From the NCBI RefSeq assembly GCF_963675165.1, contig NC_087382.1, positions 2,750,463 through 2,814,462 on the forward strand: a stretch of 64,000 nucleotides of DNA, in the 5' to 3' direction. This DNA is from Halichondria panicea. Lineage: Eukaryota; Porifera; Demospongiae; Suberitida; Halichondriidae. The notes below the pieces were generated by a model. It had not been told where the DNA came from. It ran no database searches and saw only the letters and a list, made by a program, of their open reading frames with translations. This document shows positions 49,750-61,700 of this stretch, in pieces (the stretch's first letter is position 1; each line of letters opens with the position of its first letter). The translations under genes were made by a program, and so were the position numbers.

Positions 49750-52700
49750 ACCTCCTCCCAATTATCAGCCTGTAGCTGTTTCCGCTGAATGGCGTAGCTG
49801 GTGATGGGACAGCTGCCAGTGTCTGTGGGGGGTAACCATGACACCATGGCAGAGTTGGCACCTAGTAGCACTGCGTTCACATCCAGGGGGGGTCCCGGGA
49901 GATCTGTAGGGGGTGTAGTTATGCACAAGTGTGCATGAACAACGTAAGACTATAGTGCACTCCGTATAACTAGAGTTCTAAATTTGACGATTTTCAGAAA
50001 AAGACCTTTCAAATGATGTCATCAAAGTTCATATTTGAGAGATACGTAAAAGTATTTGTCAATTAGGCCGTACCATGGATAATAAATAGCCCATGGTCCA
50101 ATGGCGAAAAAATTAATGACAAATTAGGACCCCAACGAAATTTTGGATTTGATTACATCATTTGAAAGGTATTTTTCTAAGCTTTCAGAAAATCATAAAA
50201 TTTTTGACGTTGGATCAACGGAATTCAAGTTATGGCAGCCTAAAAAATAAATGTGGATAAGTACAGTGGCTGTGACATAACATAATGTGAGGACTACTTA
50301 TTGATTTACACAAGCTGAAAGATGTTCAACTCTACCCCCCTCTTGTAATCTCAGTATTTTGGTTTGAGGACTGTTTCAGCTGCCGTAACTCGAATTCCGT
50401 TGATCCGATTTCAACGATTTTATGTTTTTTTGAAAGCTTAGAAGACACCTTTCAAATGATGTCATCAAAATTCATAATTGAGAGACAAAAATTATTTGTC
50501 AATTTGGCCGTACCATGGATAATAGCCCATGGTTCAAGGCCGAAAAATGACAAATTAGGGCCCCAACGAAATTTTGGATTTGATTACATCATTTGAAAGG
50601 TATTTTTCTAAGCTTTCAGAAAACCATAACATTTTTGACATTGGATGAACGGAATTCAAGTTATGGCTGTTGAAAGATGTTCTATTCGATTCTGAGGAGA
50701 CTATAAACTGCAATTATATAGTAACTAACGTTAGTTACTATCTGTACTCTATACACAATTATATCTCACCTAGGACCGTCAGGTGACATTCTTGAGCTAT
50801 GGAACCTGAGCCGTTGAGGGCGGTACAAGACCACACCCCCTCATCCTCACGCCGCACACCCGTCAGGGTCACAAGAGTCACACCCCCACGCGTTGTGAGG
50901 CTGTGATGACGTGATGATTTCACCTCGACATCTTCGTGATCCCAAATCACTGTTGGCTCAGGGTTACCGGCAACAGAGTACGATATAGTGACCTTTGACC
51001 CTACGCAGGCCTGTAGTTTGGTGGGGCCATCCCATAAATGAGGAGGAGCTGAAAATAAATCAAATAAGATCACTAAAAACAATTTAGAACGATAATAATT
51101 AGTTATTATAAGAATGCAGTAATTATTTCGTACCTTCGTTTTTCGCCATTTCCTCAAAGTCTGGGGGGGCGGGGCTAAGACAGATGGTGGAGCGAGGGCC
51201 AAACACTATCGTGTCGTCAATGGCAACAGACATTGTCTACAGGAGGGGGTACAATGATACTAACTTGGACAACATTAATTACAGGAGACAACCTTACATT
51301 AGGTTTAGAATACAAGGTTAATCAATTGTGAATGACACTGTACCAACTTTGGTTGCGTTTCTAACTATTGTGAATGACATGTAAAGTATGGGAAGTTGCA
51401 TGCTCACTCTTTGCGTGTCTTTAGATTGCAAGGTGAAAATTCGTATTTGAAAGAATGGCGATACACGTGTGCTATAGTACACGTGTATCGCCATTCTTGT
51501 CAGTGGGTGTGGTTACTTACGACCCATTTCCTGCGAGCGTTGAAAGTTTTGAGCCCGGATACATCGAGTCTTGCCATTGGCCAGGGGGAGGTGCTCCTGT
51601 CCTTGTCCTTCAGAGTACGCAGGGTTCGTATCCAAGGATGATCACACGCCTTCCTAGCTGTCATACGGTACCTGGGGGGGGGGCATGTGGAGGGTGAGGG
51701 GGCGGAGGCATGTGGGGGTTAGAATTATATAACATATAAATAGCGATTTGGTAAATTTTACTGAAAATCGCCAAACTAAAGTATTCCGGTGGACACAATG
51801 TCATTGCTGTAGTAGCCACGCCTGAGACGCTAAATAAAAAATATATCAAATGGCGCGTTTGCCAAATATAATACCTGGCGAATTTTCCTGTTATATAGGA
51901 TAACAGGAAATCATTATTCTGTTAGCTACACACAGACAACTTCAGTTGATGTACGTATATACGCTATCGTTGTCACGGTAACTCACTCTGGTGTTTTCTG
52001 TAGCAGTGCTGATATGAAATCCTTAGCCTCTTGTGAGACCTGATCAAACTGTGAGGGGTAGAAGCTGTAGCGGGCCTCCTTGATGCGCTCCACAATGGCC
52101 TGGATGTTCTCACCAAAGAATGGAGATATCCCGCTGAGTCTAGGGGGTGGGGCAAGGGGTGTGGTTAATATATAATCACAGATGTGCCCACACTGGTTGG
52201 TACTAACCACTTCTTAGTTTACTACAATCATGATGGAGGCTATAATAAAAAAAAGGGGAAATTTGTAAGGTGAGAGTTGATAATGAAATTGACAATTTTG
52301 GGGCAGATTCCTGTATAAATTATACATGTACTATAGCGTGGTTACCATAGCAATGCTAGCATACTCACAGAACATAAGCTAGGGCGCCCACGCTCCACAT
52401 GTCAGCACTCAGAGTAGGCAGCTCCTGGTTCAAGATCTCCGGGGCTGGAGCAACAAACACATGATCATTATCATTATAATTTGTGATATCTAATTATATT
52501 CAGCATGGCAGCAGGCCTTGTGTATCTTGTGTATTCTGCAATTTAGCAAGCTATCTTCGGGAGGTCATAACTTCACTGAAAACCAATCAATATCAAAACT
52601 AAGAGATGCATTCTGTAGCTCTAGATGTCTACCAATGTCAATATCAAACAGCTAATAACCAGACACAGAGTGGTGGATTGATGATACGAGAACACACACT

Positions 52701-55700
52701 CACCTGTAAACTCAACAGAGGAGGTGTACAGAGGTGAAAGGTCAGAGGTCATCTCCTTGGCGCTCCCAAAGTCTATCAGTTTGAGCGTATCCCCTGACAA
52801 CAGGATATTCTCTGGGCGTATGTCAAGATGAGCTATACTCAGAGAATGGAGAGTGTCCACAGCACTGAGTAGCTGGCCCAGGTAACCAACGGTTACAGCC
52901 TCCGTCAGGTTATTGTCTGCTATTATCCTCTCAATTAGTTCACCGTCCGGAACTCTGTGGAGTGTGTGTGTGTGTGTGTGTGTGGTGTGTGTGTGTGTGG
53001 TGTGTGTGGGAGGTGTGTGTGTGGAGTGGGCGGTGTGTGTGTCTAACTCACATCTCAGTGACAATGACCAAGTTTCTCCCTATCTCAAAAGCATCACAGA
53101 ACTCTAGCAGATTAGGGGACTTCCCCTTTATCTTCTTCAATAGCTCCACTTCTTTACGAATAGTTCCCTTTCGTTTGCTACGCAGTCTCACATATTTAGC
53201 CGCTAGCTCTGTGCCGTTACGCTTGTGAACACAGCGATGTACAATACCATATTGGCCTCTGGAGGGGTTAAGATTATCATAGCGAAGGTATAGTACAGTC
53301 TTGACTTAGATTATACTGATAATCACATTGACTTAGATTACTGAGAGATTACTGACCTGCCCAGTTCGTCTGCCATGACATCATAGACATTACTGATGGA
53401 GCCACGCCTACTTTGCTGAGACTGATCGTCCAGACCAAGCTCATCAAACAAACCATCAGTAGAGTCTGAAAAATTAATAAGGTATCTGATTTGGTAAAAA
53501 TGTGGAAATTGACTGCAAGCAAATCAAGAACACACCATATTATAGAGCTAGGACAGAACTACAGAATGAATCTTTTAGTTTGGTAGTTGGTTATTCTACA
53601 CTCAAGTTATGGGCCATCAAAGATAGCTATCAAAGATAGCTATCAAAACATGCTAATTTCGGTGAAAACATAAAGGCTGTGCTTTGTCTTCCAAAATGAA
53701 CAAGTTGGGCCCGAAACAAATCACTACATCATCTTGTAGCTCTATCAAAGAGCTACTAAATGCACATTTTAGTTCTGAAATTGGACGATCCCAACTGCTG
53801 TAGTTATGAGCAGTCAAGTATATAATTATAATTACACAGTGGTAGTTCTCACCGATGGACGTATTGATAGTGATGGCTGGTACGTGGCCTCGTCTGAAGC
53901 TTTGCCAACGACCTTTGACCCCCATCACAACCTTTGTACCTTCCGAGGGTGGGCTGGCACCGTAATCATTGATAGCAGTCACTCTGAAATGATAGGATGT
54001 GTTGGGCAGGAGATTCTTGACCATGAAGTAAACACGAGGTTGCTGTATAATAGGTTGCCATTCCTCGAACCCTTCCTGAAGCATCTCCACCTGTGGGGGG
54101 TGGTGGAGTGGGTGTGGTCAATAATAGACCCCCCACATACGTAGTATAGCGTACCTGGTAGGAGTGTATGAGAGCCTTGCCGTCGTTGTCAGGGGCAACC
54201 CACTTGAGTTTAACGGAGCTGCTCGTGATCTTGGAGGCCGTTGGTTTCTGGAGTTGACTAGGAGGGCCTGCACACACCAAAAACAAAAATTTCTTATTAA
54301 TAATAATTTTCATAATTGTATACGTACACTTCATTTAATCAAAATAGTAAGTAAACCAAAAGTATTTTAATATCAATTAAGAGCCCTTGGAAAAATTACA
54401 AGACTTAAGTAATATTGAGATTAACCCTCAAGTTTAACCCCTTTACCGTGAATGTTGAGGCACATATCGGCCGAGTCAGATCCCTGAGAGTTGGTGATGT
54501 AACAAGAATACGCCCCCTCATCCTCATAATCCAGCCGTGTGATCTCTAGTACACTCGAGGTGGAGCACGATGTGATCTTCCATCTCTCACCCTCCAAGGA
54601 CAATAACTCATAATCTTTACGCCAGATAATGGACGGGATGGGGTAGCCGTTGAATGCACAGCTGATGGTTGCCGTGGTTCCCATGAGGAGGTCCATGTCC
54701 GAGGGACGCATTGTAAACTTGGGAATAGCTGAAGATATTGGAATAAATAACGCGTTCATTAGTTGACCCAACCATGGCGATATCTATTATATGTACCGGC
54801 TCTGTAACTAGAGTTTTGATGGTGTCCAAATACAACAATTAATTTTTATGATTTTGTAGAAGAAGCTCTTTCAGATGGTATCCTCAAATCCCAAATTTGG
54901 AAAACCGGTAATAATTTCCAAAATAACATGGCCCAAAATAGATGTTGGTTAGATATTTTGACGAACCTTCCATTTTAAGGCCCTTGACGGAATCCTTCTT
55001 GCGTAGATAGCTAGCGAGTATCTTCCCCTCTGAGGGCGGATCCTCCGTCGTCCTCACACGTAGCACACCCCCACTCTCCACACTCACGAGGCGGACGATA
55101 TCGCCGGGGTCAAGGGTCACATCATCACCACCCTCCATCACTATACACTCCATCACAACGTACTCTGTATCCACAGGTTCCTGTAGCAAGTCATGTGACG
55201 AGTCATGTGATACGTACAGGTACTAATGGAACTACATGTAGTATAAATATAGCGCACAATTATCGAAGGGCTTAAGTTTTACTGTTTTCGCAATACTACA
55301 CAATAGTCATGTACCTGTTGCTCTGGTGATCCTGATCTCCGCCCACTACTGGAGCTGGGTCGACTTATGAAACTCTTTCTTTTGGTTGACTCTCTCTTGG
55401 ACAACACGGAGCGCCTCATGAACGTGGGCGTGCGTGACAGGTGCTCCCCGGGCTCTGACGCAGACCGCCCCCTCATAAAACCAGTGTTATTCTGTTTGGC
55501 CAATCGGATTAGCTCGTTGGCCCGGGCCAGCCACATGTCTCTAATAGATGTTTTAGGAGCTCGTAGAATGAACTTTGTACCCGTGACCATGTCGTATGTG
55601 ATGATGTTGAGACGACCTGGGTCCATGTCCTGAGTCATGCTGATATCTCGTAGCTGTAGGGGATAATGTGTGATATACCAAAAGGACTTAATATAACGAG

Positions 55701-58700
55701 AGGGGGAGGCGGGCAGGGGGGTAGAGTGAACATCTTTCAATGGCCATAGCTTGAGTATCGCTGATCCAATGTCAAAATTTTATGTTTTTCTGAAAGCTTA
55801 GAAAGACAAATGTCAATCCCAAATTTTGTTGGGGCTCAATTTGTCATTTTTTTCGGCCTTGGACCATGGGCTATTATTATCCATGGTACGGCCAAATTGA
55901 CAAATGCTTTTATCTCTCGAATATCAACTTTGATGGTACAATTTGAAAAGTCTCTTTCTAAGCTTTCAGAAAAACATAACATTTTTGATTTTCGATCCAC
56001 AGAATTTAAGTTATTGCAGCTGAAAGATTCCCAAAATCGTTAATTAAACGGAGGGGGGGGGGGGTGTGTCTTTCAACAGCCATAACTTCTGTACAGTTGA
56101 TCCGATGTCAAAATTTTAATGATTTTCTGAAAGCTTAGAAAATTACCTTTCAAACGATGTGATTCAATCCATAATTTCATGGGGGCCCTAATTTGTCATT
56201 TTTCGGCCTTGGACCATGGGCTATAATCCATGGTATCGCCAAATTGGCAAATACTTTTAACTCTCGAATATCAACTTTGACGGTACCATTTGAAAGGTCT
56301 CTTTCTAAGCTTTCAGAAAAACATCAAATCGTTGAAATTGGGTGCACGGAATTTAAGTTATGGTAGTTGAAAGAGTCCCCGAACCATTGATTTAACGCCA
56401 TAACATTAGTAACAATACTGTAATAGTGACACTGGACATGTAGCTATTGGTTGTTAGAACTGACCATGAGTTGTTCCTTGACGACGTAGCTCTCCTTGTC
56501 GCTGTTGTCATGGCGACGCTTGGTGTGGATGAGTGCACGCTCAAACAGGAAAATCCTCCGCTCTTTATACAATTGTTTGTGACCCTCCTGACTTCCGAAC
56601 AAATCCTGAGAAGGGGCGTGGGAAAGTAAATAACCACACCCACATATGCTGATGAGGGCCACACCCCTTAGTTACGAGGACACGCCCCCTAGTTACCTGC
56701 ATAACGAGGTCCCCTAGCTCTGTGCTGCTCACGCGATCGTTGAGCATGTTGAGATGTATAGCATTGTTAGCCAGAGTTGAGACTCCTCGTGATACCTCCA
56801 GTGCAGACAGTATACCGCCACCCTCCAGAGCAGCTCGGACACTGGGGGGGGGGGCAAGGGGGAGGGGTTAGGGGGAAGTACTGTGTTGAATACATCAAAA
56901 TTGGACAATCTAAACACAAATTACGGGCTCTGGAAGATAGCATGGAGTTCTGATGGTACAAATTCAATGATTTTCCGATTTTCTGAAAGCTTAGAAAGAC
57001 AAATGATACTGGTGTCATCAAAGTTCATAATTATATGAGAGATAAAAGTATTTGTCAATTTGGCGATACCATGATGGTCCAATGGCGAAAAATAACAAAT
57101 TAGGGGCCCAACAAAATTTGGGATTTGATTACATCATATGAAAGGTCTCTTTCTAAGCTTTCAGAAAATTATAAAATGTTTGACATTGGATCAACGGGAT
57201 TCAAGTTATGGCCGTTCAAAGATGCTCTATTTAACGCTATTGAAAGTACTCACCTGTACTTGTGGAAGTCGTGCAGGAGGAGTGTGTATTTGGTGATCCT
57301 CTGTACTGGGAGGATGAGGTAGTCAGGTAGCTTGAGGCGGTCTCGTAGTTGACCACGCCTCTCCTCGAAATAGTGGGCGTGGTCATGATACACGGAGTCT
57401 GACGAGGCCTTGTTCCGACAGTAGGTGACGTACATACGCAGCTGCTGCTCACATGAGACAAATAAATCTCCTAATTTGAGGGGATTGATTTCGCAGGCTT
57501 GTAGCTCCGGGAGAAAGTGGCTGTGTGGGCGTGTGTGTGTGAGGTGTGTGGTGGGTGGGTGGAAGACCTAGCATATTTTGGTAATAATTGTAATTAGTTG
57601 ATAATCAGTAGCTTGTTAGACGATCTCGTGCTAACAATGCTAAAGAGTAAATGAATGCTGACAGCTACTCAGTATACGCAGCATTACTGGAAACCATGGA
57701 CTCATAACATACAACATTCCATGTAATCAAGAAGTCTGTACATCACATAATTACTTAAAGAGCACGGCTTAAAAGTTGTGTAATTTAAGCATTCTGTTTC
57801 TATAGCTATCACACCATTAATTATACACGTAGAGATTGGTAACCTTGCACAGATACAACATAATGGTAAATAAGCATTCTGTAGCTCTAAAGGAAACCGT
57901 ATTTTAGATAACAACAAGATTACTTGAAGGGCAAATGTGCTCGAGAAACAAAGCCTCTATACCGTTACTACATGTATACCATTGTGATTGCCATAGCAAC
58001 ACTACATGTATACCATTGTGATTGCCATAGCAACACTCACTCTCTATGGAAGGTGAGGATGTCAGCCAGGTTGCCAAACAGAGTGTCCATTGTAACGGCA
58101 CTAGGAGCACCCCCCTCCACACCCACACCAGAGTAGTGCTGCAGTGTGATATGTGATGACACAAGCAAGCAACACACTGAACATATAACTAGATATTGCA
58201 CATAATATCAATTAATTCATCTATCGACGTATTAAATAAAACTGCCACAAACTTTTAGCAATAAATCCGTTTCTCGACCCACATAATACACACCTCACAC
58301 ACCACACACGCCCACGTACCTCTAGACAATAATTCAGCTTCTCCACATAGTCTCTCTCTGAGTTGGCCAGCTCTGACAGAACAAACCTGTGCACATGATA
58401 TTACGTATAATCATATGACCTGGATCACATGACCTAGTTACGTACCTTCGTCTCTCCTTAGCCTCTGTCCGAGCCTCGTTGCTAGTGGCAACCATAACTC
58501 CCTCTGGGGATAGCGCCACTGGCGACCTTTCCAACCCCTCAGAGGGAGTATCACTATCAGAGGAGCTAGAGTGCTGATGGAACCGTGGTGGTAATAACGA
58601 GGGGTTCGCTGCACGGAGGGGTTAAACAGAATATTTAGTTTGGCCCCGGAAGTTCTACACGGAAAATGCTAACTTTTAGCTGGTTGAAGCTTATCAGCTC

Positions 58701-61700
58701 TACAGCATATAGCATTTTTAACAAGGAATCTGATTATGGTATAATTATGAATTTCAGTTTTCAGTGAAGTATTTACTGATGACGTATAACATTATGAGGC
58801 AAATTTATAAGACAATGTTTACCGTATCCTTTGCTGTTGTGTGGCTTCAGATAGGTCATCGGCACCCAGCCCTCCTCGAGTGGGCGTGTGGAGGGTCGCA
58901 CGAGACACCACTCGTTGCGTGAGATATCCAACACCTCGAGCAGTTCCCCTTCCCCCACAGAGAGCATGCCCCCCTCTGTTGCTTTGTAGTCCGCTAGGAC
59001 CACCCACAGAGGGGCGGAGTTTGGAATCTGTGGGGGCGGCAACATCAGGGGGTCCTACGTACACACACTACATGTTTAATAATTATAGAAAAAAGGCCAT
59101 AATTTAGAATCCATATGTATACTCACGTTTGCTCCTACATGTGCGATTGGTAGACTTCTCCGAGACATTAGGTTTGGAGAGGGTGTGGTCAGTTGTGGAG
59201 GGGGTGTGATGATATTCAAAGGGTGTGTGGTCAGTGTCGGCTTGAGCTCTTCCTCCTCTTCGAATGCACTCGTCACTGTTGCTAGGGACCCACCGGCCTC
59301 GACAACCGAGTCCTCTCGTATATCTGGTAGGGAAACAGACATGACGCGTTTAGAGTGTCGTCGCCGTAGCGATAGGACCCGGCCCAGAGGAGACTTGACT
59401 CTCAACATGACTATAGCTATTATAATATACTCAGCAGATAATAAAGAACTTGAGCAAACTATAGTTCAAAGATATAGGTAGCTGAATATTCTATGGCTGA
59501 GCATATATAAGTTATATATTTTATTGCACAAACAGCTCAAGCTAGACTGTGTACTCTAGTACAGCACTACTGTGGCTATAGCTAGCTATGCAATCTTAGC
59601 ACCATGGCTAGAGGAGTGAAGTGGAGGCTATTAACAGTTTCTACTGGCTGGTGGTGGTTGCCATCTCCAGTCAGCCTGCCTAGGTGTGATGAGTGCTAAC
59701 CACATGGACACAGCCAGCCTAGTGGTGATAGGAGTGCTAATAGCAAGGCCATTGCAGCCAGGAATGTTAACAGCAAGCAAGGGCTGCTTCTAGCAAGGCC
59801 ATTGCAGCCAGGAATGTTAATAGCAAGCAAGGGCTGCTTCTAGCAAGGCCATTGCAGCCAGGAATGTTAACAGCAAGCAAGGGCTGCTTCTAGCAAGGCC
59901 ATTGCAGCCAGGAATGTTAACAGCAAGCAAGGGCTGCTTCTAGCAAGACCATTGCAGCCAGGAATGTTAACAGCAAGCAAGGGCTGCTTCTAGAGAGTGG
60001 CAATAGCTAAAATATGTAACACAACAACCACACATTGAGAGCTAGGGTTAGGGACAACCACACATTGAGAGCTAGGGTTAGGGACAACCACACATTGAGA
60101 GCTAGGGTTAGGGACAACCACACATTGAGAGCTAGGGTTAGGGACAAGCACACATTGAGAGCTAGGGTTAGGGGCAACCACACATTGAGAGCTAGGGTTA
60201 GGGACAAGCACACATTGAGAGCTAGGGTTAGGGACAACCACACATTGAGAGCTAGGGTTAGGGTTGTTCAGGAGCATTACACTGCAAATATCATAACTAT
60301 AGTCTCACAAAAACATAAATTGCTACATACCGATTGGCTGGGGAAGAAATAGAAAGTATAAGAATATTAATTAATGGAGTCTCAATTATACAAGGCTGGC
60401 TTATTCAATTGCAATGCAAATAACTGTATAGAATAATTATATAAAACAACTTACTTTCGTCAGGCTTGAGCTGGTGTCGTGGTGCCCAACCCTCCACTGC
60501 CCTCTCCCCGCCCACGGTACGGACGAGCCACCAGTCGTCACGGCAACTATCCACCACGGTCACTGACTGATCTTGTACGAGGGATACTTGTCCCGGCAAT
60601 TGTGCACATATCTCCGTCATGGCAACGTAGGGATGACTAATACTGAACATCTACAGAGGAGGAAGATTGCTTATGCTAGAGCACTAACATTAATGCAAAC
60701 CATGGCTACTAGCTAACACATACAACACTTTTCATCTCTGTATACTTCACTTGGTATGAATATGTCATCAGAGACAATAATAAAGTCAACCTACACTGTA
60801 CGCTAGTTCTACACACTTGATATTTATATGCTTTATTTCAAGTAAAGTGAAAAGGCCGGGTTGTACTGTAGGCAATATACACTAAGAGATGTGACCTACG
60901 TAATATCATAATAATACGTATTTTGTATATACTGACTGGCTACTACACGCACCCCTTGTAGTTGTGCGTTGGAAGGCCCCTCCCCCTCAAGGAAAGAGGC
61001 GGTGTAGAGTTCCCGACGATTGACCTCTTCGGAGCTCCGCCCCATTAGAGCCGCTAGCTCTCCATTCTCGTCCTCGAAGGGTTCAGGGGGTGGGGACGAG
61101 GGGTCAGTTAGTGTGAACTGCCCGAGGTAGCAGGCTGGTACCCATCCTTCCCGTCCTGACTCGCTGGAGAATACCAACCACCAATCAGATCGCGAGCTGT
61201 CCAGTACCTGTAGGGAGGTCGTATAATTATGTCCATATATAATTTATATATTCTGTATGGTGGAAATTTTTGTATTGTAGAGAATCGTTTGAAAATTAAA
61301 AATGCTAAATTATAAAATTCTACGATACCATTCTGAGCTGTACAAATATTTAGAAAATAAAAAATATTTAAAAATTAAACTTGTACAAAAATTGGCATCG
61401 GTATATATAATGATTGGCACACTATGGCAATATATAACCATGTAGTCACATGACCTACGTACCTCCACACATTGTCCAGCTGTGAGGGATATGCTACTGT
61501 CTTCCACAGCCTCAAAGTCAGCGATGGCCACGTACACGAGTACAGGGTCAAACTCTTCCACTGAGCCGGGGGTGGGGTCCTGGGTCAGGATACTTAGTCA
61601 GTAAACTACTAGTATACTAGTCAGGATATTTGTCAGTAAATTGGAAGAGATTATTGGGCAATTATTATAATTTGAACAGCTATAACTTCAGTTCTGGTGA

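Noticed and set aside
59990-60352. ORFs with NPSSQCVVV or [10 protein letters not shown] repeats
   Set aside because: Produced by the 30-bp minisatellite (multiple of three) inside an intron of the giant kinase gene.
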